A stretch of DNA of 64,000 nucleotides from Roseiarcus sp963770275 (GCA_963770275.1 CAVYPD010000041.1:30385-94384), one strand, 5' to 3'; numbered from the stretch's first letter, positions 37,676 through 47,866 are shown. The notes: generated by a model not told the origin, from the letters alone. Numbers and translations are program-made.

Positions 37676-38345
37676 TCAGCCGCTGCTCGGCAGATTTTTC
37701 GGCTCGTATGGACAGAGATCGACCAGCACGCAAACCCCGCATAAAGGTTTGCGGGCCACGCAGACATAACGGCCGTGGAGGATCAGCCAGTGATGTGCAT
37801 GCAGCAAAAAGCGGTCCGGGACGACGCGCATAAGTCCGTCTTCGACCTCGCGCGGCGTTTTGCCGGGCGCGATGGCGAGGCGGTTGGCGACTCGGAACAC
37901 GTGGGTGTCGACGGCCAACGTCGGCTCGCCGAAGACGGTGTTGAGCACCACATTGGCGGTCTTGCGGCCAACACCAGGGCAGGGCTTCCAGCTCCTCACG
38001 GATGCGAGGGGTCTCACCGCCGTGCTGTTCTACGATGGCGCGCGAAAGAGCAATGACGTTTTTTGCCTTGGTCCGATAGAGCCCGATGGACTTGATCAGA
38101 TCTGTAATCTTCTCCACGCCAAGCGCCGCCATCTTCTCGGGTGTGTCGGCGATGGCGAACAGCGCCGGCGTGGCTTTGTTCACGCCCGCGTCTGTCGCCT
38201 GCGCCGATAGCACCACCGCCACGAGCAGCGTAAAGGGGTTAATGTACTTGAGCTCTCCCTTAGGGGTGGGATTGGCGGCGGCCAGGCGCTCAAAGATCGC
38301 CTCGGTCCTCGCCGCCCTCGCCTGTCGGGACTCTCGTCGCGCCAT
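37676..38345 (-). pseudogene. nth: Endonuclease III, one frameshift
   Basis: DNA glycosylase/AP lyase for oxidised pyrimidines, about 223 aa when joined. The first frame runs ARTEAIFERLAAANPTPKGE to RIREELEALP. The second runs GVGRKTANVVLNTVFGEPTL (helix-hairpin-helix and catalytic Lys), AVDTHVFRVANRLAI (catalytic Asp) and the 4Fe-4S site CVARKPLCGVCVLVDLC (C-x6-C-x2-C-x5-C). The break is at about 37976, one extra base inside the LPGVGRKTA motif. As nth is a conserved repair gene, a sequencing error is likely. ATG 38345 chosen; 38381 is possible. Confidence 0.87.
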
Positions 38346-38497
38346 GGCGGATTTATAGGCGCGCGCTGGGTGGGGCGACAAGCGCGGTTGCGACTAAAGC
38401 GCAAGTTGCCATGGGCTGCAGCGACAAGCATTATACCCGCATGAGGCTAGGGTATTGGCGGCGCGCCGCCTGACGAACCGTGAGATCGGAGGAAAGA

Positions 38498-39706
38498 ATG
38501 ACATCACATCGACGGACACTGGCGTTGGCTGGCGCGCTTTGCGCGTCGCTCACCGCCGGCGCGGCCTGGGCCACCGACAACAAGGTCGTGATCGGCGACA
38601 TTGACGACATGTCGGGACCCTATGCCGACGTCATCGGCGCGTCGGGCGTCGAGTCGATCAAAATGGCCATCGCCGATTTTGGCGGATCGGTGCTTGGCCA
38701 GCCGATTCAAATTCTGACCTTCGACCATCAAAACAAGCCGGACATCGCCGGGCAAAAGCTTCGTGAATGGGCTGACACAGCGGGCCTAACGATGCTGCTC
38801 GGCGGCTCGAACACCGGCGTCAGCTTAGCCATGTCTGCGGCGGCCAAAGAGAAGAAGATCCCCTTTTTCGCCATTGGCGCGGCCGGCGCGTCGCTGACTG
38901 GCAAGGACTGCACGCCATATACGATCCACTACGGCTACGACACGACCGCGCTTTCCAACGGCACCGCCAAGACGATCCTCGAAGAGGGCGGCAAGAGCTG
39001 GTTCTTCATCACTGCGGACTACGCCTTCGGCAAGCAATTGGAGGCGACAGCCAGCGAGCTCGTCAAGGCGGGCGGCGGAAGCGTGGTCGGCGACGTTCGG
39101 GTGCCGCTCGGGACGTCGGATTTTTCCTCCTATCTCCTCCAGGCGCAGAGCTCCGGCGCGCAAGTGCTCGCGCTCGCCAATGCTGGCACGGACACGTCGA
39201 ACTCGCTCAAGGCGGCCGCGGAATTCGGCCTGACCAAGACGATGAGACCCGCCGCATTGCTGGTCTTCATTTCTGATGTCCACGCCCTTGGTCTTGAAAC
39301 CGCACAGGGCCTCGTGCTGACGACCTCGTGGTACTGGAACACGAACGACACGACGCGGGGATTCGCCAACCGGTTCTTCGAAAAGACGAAGAAGATGCCG
39401 ACCTTCCCCCAGGCCGCTTACTATTCGGCGACGCTCGCCTACCTCAACGCCGTCAAGGCGGTTGGCTCGACCGATTCCGACAAGGTTATGGAGCAGCTGA
39501 AGAAGACGAAGATCAATGACATGTTCGTCACGGACGGCGTGATCCGCCCCGACGGTCTCTTGGAGAAGGAGATGTATGTCGTTCAGGTCAAGACACCGGC
39601 CGAATCGAAGGGTGACTGGGACTTCTATAAGATCCTCAAGACGATGAAGGGCGACGAGGCTTTCGGCAAGCTCGCCGATTCAGCCTGCCCCCTGGTCAAG
39701 AAATAA
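38498..39706 (+). CDS. Orphan Liv-type periplasmic binding protein
   Basis: Binding protein of 402 aa from ATG 38498 (GGAGGAAAG just upstream). Signal peptide RTLALAGALCASLTAGAAWA. The mature sequence NKVVIGDIDDMSGPYADVIG and VESIKMAIADFGGSVLGQPI is the Peripla_BP_6 type, with YTIHYGYDTTALSNGTAKTI and RVPLGTSDFSSYLLQAQSSG further on. No permease or ATPase is adjacent, so it probably uses the Liv system at 30157-33588 or one elsewhere. A GC-rich inverted repeat (around 39720-39760) follows and may terminate transcription. Confidence 0.87.
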   Translation: MTSHRRTLALAGALCASLTAGAAWATDNKVVIGDIDDMSGPYADVIGASGVESIKMAIADFGGSVLGQPIQILTFDHQNKPDIAGQKLREWADTAGLTMLLGGSNTGVSLAMSAAAKEKKIPFFAIGAAGASLTGKDCTPYTIHYGYDTTALSNGTAKTILEEGGKSWFFITADYAFGKQLEATASELVKAGGGSVVGDVRVPLGTSDFSSYLLQAQSSGAQVLALANAGTDTSNSLKAAAEFGLTKTMRPAALLVFISDVHALGLETAQGLVLTTSWYWNTNDTTRGFANRFFEKTKKMPTFPQAAYYSATLAYLNAVKAVGSTDSDKVMEQLKKTKINDMFVTDGVIRPDGLLEKEMYVVQVKTPAESKGDWDFYKILKTMKGDEAFGKLADSACPLVKK

Positions 39707-39912
39707 GGAACGCTCGGCGAGAGCGCGCGGCTTCCAGCAATGCTCGCCGCGCTCGGTTCTCGCCAATGCCCTGATCAACGATATGACAAGGTGAATATGA
39801 ACCGCCTACGCATGAGAAGGCGAGACGGATCGGAAAAGGCGCCGCAACCCGCTGGAATCGCTCAAAACGGACTCGGAAATGGCGCCCGTTCCAGCTCGCT
39901 GAGGCGAGCGCT

Positions 39913-40584
39913 CTAACCCGCGACCGCCGCCTCGCTGGGCTGGTTCAGCGCAACCCGGTAGGTCGCCTCGGTCTTGGCGGCGATTTCGTCCACGGTCACG
40001 CCGGGCGCGAGTTCGATGAGCGCCATGCCGCTCAGTCCGTGCTTGTCGATCGTAAACACGCCAAGATCGGTGATGACGAGGTCGACGACCTTCGCGCCGG
40101 TCAGCGGAAGGGTGCAATGATGCAGGAGCTTCGGCCCATCCTTGGCTGAGTGCTCCATCACCACGACGATGCGCTTGACCCCGGCGACGAGATCCATCGC
40201 GCCGCCCATGCCCTTCACCATCTTGCCCGGAATCATCCAGTTGGCGAGGTCGCCATTCTCGGCGATCTGCATGGCGCCAAGGATGGCGAGGTCGATGTGG
40301 CCTCCGCGGATCATGGCGAACGAATCGGCGCTGGAGAAGAAGCTGGTCGTCGGCAATTGCGTGACGGTCTGCTTGCCGGCGTTGATGAGGTCAGGGTCTT
40401 CCTCGCCCTCGAACGGGAACGGCCCCATCCCCAGCATGCCGTTCTCGCTCTGCAACTGCACGCTCATTCCCTTAGGGATATAGTTCGACACCAGGGTCGG
40501 AATGCCGATGCCGAGATTGACGTAGAAGCCGTCCTTGAGCTCCTTGGCGGCGCGCGCCGCCATCTGATCGCGGGTCCAAGCCAT
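39913..40584 (-). CDS. scoB: 3-oxoacid CoA-transferase, subunit B
   Basis: Beta subunit of 223 aa that transfers CoA between succinyl-CoA and a 3-oxoacid (acetoacetate or 3-oxoadipate). Characteristic sequence: DGFYVNLGIGIPTLVSNYIP, LQSENGMLGMGPFPFEG with the catalytic Glu in SENG, GGHIDLAILGAMQIAENGDL and GKMVKGMGGAMDLVAGVKRI. The gene follows subunit A by 19 bp. The Sco and Pca (3-oxoadipate) forms are hard to separate by eye; no beta-ketoadipate genes are nearby, which favours ketone-body or general 3-oxoacid use. Confidence 0.9.
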   Translation of the reverse strand: MAWTRDQMAARAAKELKDGFYVNLGIGIPTLVSNYIPKGMSVQLQSENGMLGMGPFPFEGEEDPDLINAGKQTVTQLPTTSFFSSADSFAMIRGGHIDLAILGAMQIAENGDLANWMIPGKMVKGMGGAMDLVAGVKRIVVVMEHSAKDGPKLLHHCTLPLTGAKVVDLVITDLGVFTIDKHGLSGMALIELAPGVTVDEIAAKTEATYRVALNQPSEAAVAG

Positions 40585-40603
40585 GGGTCTGCCTCCGAAA
40601 TGT

Positions 40604-41311
40604 TCAGGCCGCGTCGCGCTTGCGTGTCGTGCGCTGCTCGATGCGCTTTAGCTCGTTGGGCACGTGAACGATCCGTTGAACGTAGATGCCGGGAGTGACG
40701 ATGTGGTCGCCGTCGAGCTCGCCGGGCTCGACCAGATGTTCAACCTGGGCGATCGTCAAACGCCCCGCCGTCGCCATATTCGGGTTGAAGTTTCGCGAGG
40801 TCTTCCGGTAGACGAGATTGCCTTCCGTGTCGCCCTTCCAGGCATGAACCAAAGAAATGTCGGCGATGAGGCCCGTTTCCATCACATAGGCCTCGTTATT
40901 GAACTCGCGGATTTCCTTGCCCTCGGCGACCATCGTGCCCACACCGGTGCGGGTAAAGAAAGCCGGGATTCCCGCTCCCCCGGCGCGGATGCGTTCGGCA
41001 AGCGTTCCCTGCGGGTTGAATTCAAGTTCGAGTTCGCCCGCGAGATACATGCGCGCGAAGATCTTGTTCTCGCCGACATAGCTCGAGATCATCTTCTTGA
41101 TCTGGCCGGTTTCAAGCAGAATGCCGAGGCCAATCCCGTCGACGCCGGCGTTGTTGGAAACGAAGGTCAGATTCTTCGCGCCCGATTTGCGCACCGCTTC
41201 GATCAGCGTCTCGGGGACCCCACTCAGGCCGAATCCACCGGCCATCAAGATCATGCCGTCCTTGATCTGGCCGGCGAGCGCCTCGTCCGCGTTGGCGTAG
41301 ACTTTTCTCAT
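40604..41311 (-). CDS. scoA: 3-oxoacid CoA-transferase, subunit A
   Basis: Alpha subunit of 235 aa: MRKVYANADEALAGQIKDGM, ILMAGGFGLSGVPETLIEAV (family signature), FVSNNAGVDGIGLGILLETG, MISSYVGENKIFARMYLAGE and NPQGTLAERIRAGGAGIPAF. ATG 41311 matches the usual family start; the longer frame to 41374 adds sequence without homology. Pairs with subunit B to form the heterotetramer. Confidence 0.9.
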   Translation of the reverse strand: MRKVYANADEALAGQIKDGMILMAGGFGLSGVPETLIEAVRKSGAKNLTFVSNNAGVDGIGLGILLETGQIKKMISSYVGENKIFARMYLAGELELEFNPQGTLAERIRAGGAGIPAFFTRTGVGTMVAEGKEIREFNNEAYVMETGLIADISLVHAWKGDTEGNLVYRKTSRNFNPNMATAGRLTIAQVEHLVEPGELDGDHIVTPGIYVQRIVHVPNELKRIEQRTTRKRDAA

Positions 41312-41449
41312 GGAATGAAGAGTTCCTCTCGGAAGAGCAGCCTGCTCCGTAGCCGTCTCACGCGCGCCCCGCAAGGCGCCCGCAGCCGTAGCGATCGCGC
41401 TTGCAAGGATGGCGGTCCTAGCGCTGCCGGGCAGACGACCGCTGCGCCC

Positions 41450-41995
41450 TCATTGAACTTTTTCGTCGGGGTACACGCCCCACAATTTCTCCTGCTCAAT
41501 ATATCCCTTGAATCCGTCTCCATCGACAAGGCACCAGGCGCCGTCGCAATTCCGGATGTTGACGATCACGCCCGATTGAAGCGTCGCAGCCAAATCCGCT
41601 GAGGCGGACGCACGGGCGTAGAGCTTCGAGTTCTCGCCCTTTTTATTGGGCGTGACCAAGGCCGTTCGCCGCCCGGAAAGGAGCGAATGAAGCACCCAGC
41701 CCTCGATGCCTTCCGAATCGCGGACCTTGCGCCAGATTTCAAACTCCGCGGTGATTTCCACCGGAAGCCCGGCCCGCTCATAGACCCATTTTGTCGCGTG
41801 CTCCTTGGATGGACCCTCTCGCAGGTTGACCCGGTCAGTTTTCAAACTGGCGAATCGTGGCATCGGCAGTTTGGTGACCGGCCCGACGGGATCGGCGCGC
41901 GCCGCGTGGGGCCCCAGAATCAAGGCGCAGGCCAGCGCGAGCACGTCGCGACGGGCGAATACGAGCGCATTAAGTGTTCGCTTGTCTCGGTTCAT
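41450..41995 (-). CDS. Exported SH3-domain protein
   Basis: A 181-aa protein with a signal sequence (VLALACALILGPHAARA) and two bacterial SH3-like repeats. The first contains FASLKTDRVNLREGPSKEHA and VEITAEFEIWRKVRDSEGIE-GWV; the second contains KLYARASASADLAATLQSGV and CDGAWCLVDGDGFKGYIEQE. Such proteins are thought to bind peptidoglycan or other cell-wall ligands. Divergent from the dehydrogenase at 42205. Confidence 0.82.
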   Translation of the reverse strand: MNRDKRTLNALVFARRDVLALACALILGPHAARADPVGPVTKLPMPRFASLKTDRVNLREGPSKEHATKWVYERAGLPVEITAEFEIWRKVRDSEGIEGWVLHSLLSGRRTALVTPNKKGENSKLYARASASADLAATLQSGVIVNIRNCDGAWCLVDGDGFKGYIEQEKLWGVYPDEKVQ

Positions 41996-42204
41996 GCCGC
42001 CTTCCTTGACAGCGATCCGGCCATCCTTGTCTTTGCCCGTTCTTCTGCTAAGGAGGCCAACCCGGCGGATCGGAGTTCGTGGGCGCGCCGGCTAATCCAT
42101 TTGCGTCGTCTATCGTTAACGCGGCGTGAACTGTGTAAGGGCGCGGAACCGATGATGGCGGCAAGGGCGGCGTCAGCGCCGCGCGAGCGATATGAGCGGC
42201 GCTC

Positions 42205-43200
42205 ATGACCAAGAAAAAACCCCTCGTTGTGGTCACGCGGCGGCTGCCAGAACTCGTCGAAACCCGCATGCGCGAGCTGTTCGACGCTCGCCTTAACATC
42301 GAAGACAAGCCGATGTCCCAGGCCGAGATCGTGGAGACGATGCGCGAGGCCGACGTCCTCGTGCCGACCATCACCGATCAGATCAACGCCGCCATGATTG
42401 CCCAGGCCGGCGACCAGATGAGGCTGATCGCCAATTTCGGCAACGGGGTCGATCATATTGACGTGACCAGCGCGCTCCGCCGCGGGATCACGGTCACCAA
42501 CACGCCAGGCGTCCTGACCGAGGATACGGCGGACATGACGATGGCCTTGATCCTCTCGACGGCGCGCCGTCTGGTCGAGGGCTCGCGCGTCATTCCCGAG
42601 GGCCAATGGACCGGCTGGTCGCCAACCTGGATGCTGGGACGGCGCATTACCGGCAAGCGTCTCGGCATCGTCGGCATGGGACGGATCGGCCAGGCGCTGG
42701 CCCGCCGCGCGCGGGCGTTCGGCATGTCGATCCACTACCACAACCGCCGCCGGGTCGCGGCGCAAGTCGAGGAAGCGCTCGAGGCGACCTATTGGGATTC
42801 GCTCGACCAGATGCTGGCGCGAATGGATTTCGTCTCGATCAACTGCCCGCATACGCCTGGCACCTTCCACCTTCTGTCGGCCCGCCGGCTGAAATATCTC
42901 CGTCCCGACGCCATTCTGATCAACACCGCGCGGGGCGAGGTGGTCGACGAGAATGCCCTGATCCGGATGCTGGAGGCGGGCGAGCTCGCCAACGCCGGTC
43001 TCGACGTGTTCGAGCACGCCCCAGCTGTCAACGAGAAGCTGATCGCGCTTGCGAAAATGGGCAAGGTGACGCTCCTTCCGCACATGGGCTCGGCGACGCA
43101 TGAGGGCCGCGCCGACATGGGCGAGAAGGTCATTATCAATATCCGCACCTTCGTCGACGGCCACCGCCCCCCCGACCGGGTGCTGCCGAGCATGCTTTAG
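42205..43200 (+). CDS. D-2-hydroxyacid dehydrogenase (glyoxylate/hydroxypyruvate reductase-like)
   Basis: Oxidoreductase of 331 aa. NFGNGVDHIDVTSALRRGIT and VTNTPGVLTEDTADMTMALI are typical of the glyoxylate reductase/glycerate dehydrogenase branch. The cofactor site is LGIVGMGRIGQALARRARAF, followed by HYHNRR (Arg-Arg suggests NADPH preference). Catalytic residues are Arg in LINTARGEVVDENALI, Glu in DVFEHAPAVNE and His in LLPHMGSATHEGR. It ends just before repeat copy 2 and is not closely related to the dehydrogenase at 4866-5894. Confidence 0.88.
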   Translation: MTKKKPLVVVTRRLPELVETRMRELFDARLNIEDKPMSQAEIVETMREADVLVPTITDQINAAMIAQAGDQMRLIANFGNGVDHIDVTSALRRGITVTNTPGVLTEDTADMTMALILSTARRLVEGSRVIPEGQWTGWSPTWMLGRRITGKRLGIVGMGRIGQALARRARAFGMSIHYHNRRRVAAQVEEALEATYWDSLDQMLARMDFVSINCPHTPGTFHLLSARRLKYLRPDAILINTARGEVVDENALIRMLEAGELANAGLDVFEHAPAVNEKLIALAKMGKVTLLPHMGSATHEGRADMGEKVIINIRTFVDGHRPPDRVLPSML

Positions 43201-43269
43201 ACGGCTGACGTGATTCGCCCAAGGCACAGGGGCGGAACGCGGTCCGCGCTGGGCGCAAATTCATAGCAA

Positions 43270-43396
43270 TAAAAGGCAGTAAACGTCCGTAAACGCGCAT
43301 AAACGCTAGTAAAAGTGCTAGCGTTTACTAGCGTTTATTTTTCTGAATCGGGCCTTTTCAATGAGTTATAACCGATTCAACTAAAAAAATCCTCCC
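43270..43396. repeat. Dispersed iteron/hairpin repeat, copy 2
   Basis: Second copy of the element at 5990-6119, in the same orientation. Ten-base units (TAAAAGGCAG, TAAACGTCCG, TAAACGCGCA, TAAACGCTAG) lead into an eight-base loop (43310-43317) and the inverted units CTAGCGTTTA twice (43318-43337). Left and right arms pair at 17 of 20 positions. About 55 bp of the downstream part (to AAAAAAATCCTCCC) also matches copy 1. The IS element begins six bases later. Confidence 0.8.
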
Positions 43397-43475
43397 AACT
43401 AGGCTCAGGACCTATTAAAGTTCTTGCTTGGGCGTGGAATGGCTGATTTATAGGCGGAGGTTGGGAGGCTTCGCC

Positions 43476-44257
43476 ATGGCTGATTTGTTTTTGCTGTCGC
43501 GGGTTCAGATGCGTCGGATTGAACGGTATTTTCCACTCTCGCATGGGATTGCGCGGGTGGACGATCGGCGGATCGTCAGCGCGATCGTCTTTGTGATCAA
43601 GAACGGGCTGCGTTGGCGCGACGCTCCGCGCGACTATGGCCCGCACAAGACAATCTACAATCGGTTTGTTCGCTGGAGCCGCCTCGGCGTGTTCAACAAG
43701 ATTTTCGCCGAACTGGCGGCCAAGGGCGGCAAACCGGAGCGGATCATGATCGACGCCACGCATCTAAAGGCGCACCGCACGGCTGCAAGCCTTTTAAAAA
43801 AGGGCCTGTTCCCCGACGTATCGGGCGCACCAAAGGCGGCCTGAACTCCAAGCTGCACGCGGTTTGCGACAGCCGTGGGCGCCCGCTTGTCATGCTCTTA
43901 AGCGAGGGGCAGATGAGTGACTACAAGAGCGAGGGGCAGATGAGCGACTACAAGGGCGCGGCGCTGATGTTGCCCGCCCTGCCCAAGGCCAAGGAGCTTC
44001 TCGCCGACAAGGGCTACGACGCGGATTGGTTCCGCGCCGCCCTCGCAAAGCGCGGCATCGCCGTCTGCATCCCATCGAAATCCAATCGGAAGGTCGCCAT
44101 CCCCTATGACGCCCTCCTCTACAAGCAGCGCCACAGGATCGAAAATATGTTCGGACAGCTCAAAGATTGGCGGCGCATCCACACCCGATACGACCGCTGC
44201 GCCCATACCTACTTGTCGGCAATCTGTATCGCCGCAGCCGTCGCCTTTTGGCTCTGA
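43476..44257 (+). CDS. IS427-like transposase made by programmed -1 frameshift
   Basis: The first frame (43476-43844) opens MADLFLLSRVQMRRIERYFP and contains RIVSAIVFVIKNGLRWRDAP and the first catalytic Asp (MIDATHLKAHRTA). The second frame carries GGLNSKLHAVCDSRGRPLVM, the second Asp region (LLADKGYDADWFR) and the Glu region RHRIENMFGQLKDWRRI with the family YREK-like spacing. The frames meet at a slippery A6G run at about 43796-43802 (TTTTAAAAAAGGG). Moving from the first to the second frame requires -1, as usual for this group. A 27-bp tandem duplication interrupts the second frame without shifting it. Confidence 0.85.
43901..43954 (+). repeat. 27-bp in-frame tandem duplication within the transposase
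   Basis: Two adjacent 27-base units differ at one position and encode SEGQMSDYK twice. Family transposases normally have LLSEGQMSDYKGA once. It adds nine residues just before the second catalytic Asp and could impair activity. Confidence 0.85.
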
Positions 44258-44404
44258 TCAATGAGTCCTGACCCTAAACGCCGCGCCAACGTGTCAAAAC
44301 GAGACCCCTTGCTTTTCCTTCAGCGCCTTGCGCCCGTTAATTCTGTTGGCGTGGATAGATATAGCATATATTGTCCTTTTCCGCAAGGCATTCCAATGTG
44401 AGAG

Positions 44405-45544
44405 TTACTCATAAACGTCTATCAGTGCGAAAATCGAATCGGCGGAAGCGAGGCTGATGTTTCGGCCCGGCGCTTCTTGCGTGGCGGTCACGCGCGTGGC
44501 CGACGTCATTCCGCGCAAATTGAGGAACCGGCGAGACGACGCCATCGAGAACGCACGGGCGCGGCGACCGGAAGGATTTCCACCGCGCGGCCAAGTCCGG
44601 CGCACGATGAAAGTCGCGAATAGGAGCAAGATGCCGATGATGAGGCTCGAGAGGTATGTCGGCGCCGCGAGCAGCGAAAAAAGCTCCTGCAGGAGGCTCA
44701 GCGTCAGGGCTCCGGCCGCGATGCCGAGTGCGCTGCCGAGACCCCGCCGGCCAGGCTTACGCCGCCAATGATGGCCGCCGTGACCGCAAACTGCAGGGGA
44801 AAGAGGCCGGGGTTCGAAAGCGCCGTGGCGAAACTGTAGGCCAAAAGGATGCCGCACAGCGCCGACACGACGAAGACGCCAATCAGCACACGGTCCACCT
44901 CGACGCCCACCATGCGGCTCGCGCGTCGGTCACCTCCAACCGCGCGAATATCTCTCCCGATGCGGGTGTAACGCATGACGACGAAGACGAGCGCGAAAAC
45001 AAGCAACGCGACGATGCTGCGCCAAGAGAAGATGGAGAACTGGGCGGCGTCAAGGGTCGAACCCACATCGAGGTTCGAGAACGACACGCTCTGGGAGTTT
45101 CCGATTGCGATGTTCGCTCCGAGAAGCGCGATATAGAAGCCGAGCGTCACCGGCATCGAATGAACGCGCAGTTTGGCGACGATCGCGCCTTCCAGGAAGC
45201 CGACCAACGCAGCGAGAGCAAGAGCCGCTCCGAGGCCTACAAACAGGTTGGTTTCGCCAAGCTTGACCGCAATCATCGGGCAGAGCGCGAAAACGCCTAA
45301 AACGCCGAAATCAAATTCGCCTACGATCATCGTCAGCCCGACGCCGAGCGCGATCAGCCCATAAGCGGAGAAAAGCTGGCGCGCGTCGTAGACGTTGAAC
45401 GCCGATGCCTGCCTGCCGGCCGGCAAACTGTGGCAACACAAGCAGCGCCGCGCACATAATCGTCAGCAAAACGTATGGCATGGACGTTCGCACGCGCCTG
45501 GATACCGGAATCTTGCGGGCCGATGGCTCCTTGCTCAAGGTCAT
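44405..45544 (-). pseudogene. CUT2 sugar ABC permease 2 of the decayed transporter
   Basis: Begins at ATG 45544, overlapping the previous permease stop (ATGA). Segments in order: SRRVRTSMPYVLLTIMCAAL LVLPQFAGRQ; after a shift near 45415, ASAFNVYDARQLFSAYGLIA, VGLTMIVGEFDFGVLGVFAL (RbsC motif), DIRAVGGDRRASRMVGVEVD and VTAAIIGGVSLAG; after a second shift near 44740, GLGSALGIAAGALTLSLLQE to LIIGILLLFATFIVRR. The expected end is near that point. The frame then runs on about 50 residues to 44405, just before the IS element. Confidence 0.75.
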
Positions 45545-46535
45545 GGCGATCGGCGCTCGCGGCGCGACAAATGGAGGAGCACAACGACCATTGTCACGAT
45601 CAGACCCTTGACGAGGATTTGCATGCCCGTGCTCGCTCCAACGAGCAGAAGCATGTTGGTGACGGTCGCAATGATCAGCGCACGGACGACGGTACGGCCG
45701 ACCGAGCCCCATCCGCCAGTGACGGCGCTGCCGCCGACGAGGATCGCCGCGATCGCGTCGAACGTATAGGTTCCCGCGACCTGCAGGTTAGCGTTCGGCG
45801 CGAAGCCCGCGATGAGAACGCCTGCAACAGCGACGCAGAAGCCGGCGACCGCGAAGGCCGCGGTGGTGAGAAGCGCGACCGGCAAGCCAGCGGCCAGCGC
45901 CGCCGGCTGATTCTTCGCCCAGGAGTAGATTTCCAGGCCGAACCGGGTGTGGCGCATGCGCAGATCAAGCACGAGCGCGAGCCCGAGAAATACATAGACC
46001 GAAAACGGCAGGCCAAAGAAGGTGCGCGCTAGGAATTCGAGCCGGCGCTTGGAGGCGGCGTGATGTCGCCCGGCGAGAGCCAGCCGATAACGCCTTCCTG
46101 GATGGCGCCGGCGCCGATCGTGACGATGATCGGGTTGGCGCCGATTAGACCGGCCGGCGCGCCCTGGATCGCGAAGATGACTGTCCCGCCAATAGCGTGC
46201 CGACAATCGCGGCGCCCACGCCATAGTGCAACAGGGCCATGACAGGATTGCCGTTATGGCGGCCGTCGTGCCGAGGGAAATGGAGAACAGGCTGCCGGAA
46301 AGCATGATCAACGTCGAACTGACCGCGATGATGCCGACGAACGCGGTGGAGGTGGGGATCGCGCTGAGTTGCGGATGCTGAGAAAGCCCGGCGTGGCGAA
46401 AGCGCCGAAAACGATGAGCGTCGCGACGACGGCCACGAACGCGTAGACCGCGAGGGTCGCAAAGTGGAAATGCGCCACCCGTCCGGTGGCGGGCGAGACG
46501 CCGGACTTGGTTGTGGTTGAGTCCGCGCCGGTCAC
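45541..46535 (-). pseudogene. CUT2 sugar ABC permease 1 of the decayed transporter
   Basis: Starts GTG 46535, overlapping the ATPase stop (GTGA). Collinear fragments: AHFHFATLAVYAFVAVVATL, TAFVGIIAVSSTLIMLSGSL, FSISLGTTAAITAIL, MALLHYGVGAAIVGTLLAG, TVIFAIQGAPAGLIGANPII and VTIGAGAIQEGVIGWLSPGD; then, in another frame, ARTFFGLPFSVYVFLGLALV to MVVVLLHLSRRERRSP. At least four frame changes fall between 46060 and 46390. Spacing fits a normal 330-aa permease. Confidence 0.75.
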
Positions 46536-47866
46536 GCGGCGGCCTTCTTCGCTTGGCCGTGAGTCATCTCGGCTAGGGATATCGGCCGCTGTCATGTCCT
46601 CGCGCGGGGCGATCCCTGTAATCCGGCCGGCGAACATCGTGACCACCGTGTCGGCCAGATCCACGATTTCGTCGAGTTCGGTGGATGCAAAGATGACGCA
46701 GGCGCCAGTCGACGCCGCGTGGCGGATAAGGTTGTGAATATCGGAGCGCCAGCCAACGTCGACCCCGCGCGTTGGCTCGTCAAACATGAGCAGAGTCACC
46801 CCCTCCTTCTCGAGGCAGCGTCCCAGAAACACTTTTTGCTGGTTGCCGCCGCTGAGTGTTTCCGCCGTCGTTGCGAGACGCTTGCGGTCGAACCCGATCA
46901 ATCCGGCGAGACGTTGGGCCAGCCCGGCCGAAAGGCCTCGATTGATAATACCGCCGTGGCTTACCGTCTTCAGCCGAGTCGCCAGCAGATTGCGGGCGAC
47001 GGATTGGTGCAGGAACAACCCCTCGCTTTTTCGGTCGTTGGAAGCGAACACCGCGCCGGCCTCAATCGACCGCTGCGGGGCGCCGAGGCGCATGGGGGCG
47101 GCCGGCGATCGATACGTGGCCGCGCGCATCCGGCATCAGACCAGCGAGCGCCCGCAGGACCTCGCTGGCGCCCGAGCCCACTTGGCCCGCGATGGCGACG
47201 ATTTCACCGCCGCTCGCGCGCAGTCCGAAATCCGTAACATGTCCTGGTACGGACAGTTGGTCGATAACGACGAGGCCCTCGCGGGCTTTGTTGTGACGCC
47301 TCTCGAGTTTACTCCTCTCGGCGACCTTCCGAGCATGAGCTCGACGATGCTTTGTCGATACATTTCGGCAGCGGGTTGCGAGGCAATCATCCGGCCGTCC
47401 CGCAGCACAGTCACCTGAGAGCACAGATCCAACACCTCGCCGAGCCGATGCGAGACGAAGATGACGCTGCTTCCTGCATTGGCCAGTTCCCGGACGCCAG
47501 CGAAGACGCGCTCAATCTCCCGCTCGCCAAGAGTCGCCGTCGGCTCGTCGAGGATCAGAATGCGTGCGTTGCGCCTGAGCGCGCGTGCGATCTCCACCGG
47601 CTGGCGCTCCGCCATGGAGAGATCCTCCACCATGGTATCGGGCCGCACATCATTGAGGCCTAATCGCGTCAGCAGGCCTTGGACCTGGCGCCGATCGTCT
47701 GTGCGCGAGCGGAGATTGGCGCCAACTCGGCCGAGCAGGATATTCTCCAGCACAGTCAGCGCCGGCACGCGGCTGAGCTCTTGTTCGACTACAGCTATGC
47801 CCGCTGCTTGAACCTGTCGGGCGTTCGTCAGTGTGACAGGCGTCCCGTCGACCAGGATCTCGCCCT
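46532..47866 (-). pseudogene. CUT2 sugar ABC ATPase lacking its first Walker A
   Basis: The first nucleotide-binding domain begins only at GEILVDGTPVTLTNARQVQA. The preceding sequence, including GxxGxGKS/T, is gone. DLSMAERQPVEIARALRRNA and ILILDEPTATLGEREIERVF remain. The second domain follows in other frames: REGLVVIDQLSVPGHVTDFG, GGEIVAIAGQVGSGASEVLR, AVFASNDRKSEGLFLHQSVA, LSGGNQQKVFLGRCL and LLMFDEPTRGVDVGWRS. Breaks are near 47300, 47105 (a C-run) and 46570; the last restores the expected end MTHGQAKKAAA at the GTGA overlap with permease 1. A missing Walker A makes it non-functional whatever the status of the indels. Confidence 0.8.

Larger units (their letters stand above)
43402..44274 (+). 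mobile_element. IS5-family (IS427-like) insertion sequence, 873 bp
   Basis: Imperfect terminal inverted repeats GGCTCAGGACCTATTA (left) and GGGTCAGGACTCATTGA (right, read inward) bound the element. A TA dinucleotide flanks both ends (43400-43401 and 44275-44276), fitting the TA target duplication of the IS427 group. One transposase is encoded in two overlapping frames. It lies between repeat copy 2 and a decayed sugar transporter. Confidence 0.88.

Noticed and set aside
44275..44404. Possible end of a second IS element (GTGTCAAAACGAGACCCC)
   Set aside because: No matching inverted repeat or transposase remnant nearby; too short to support.
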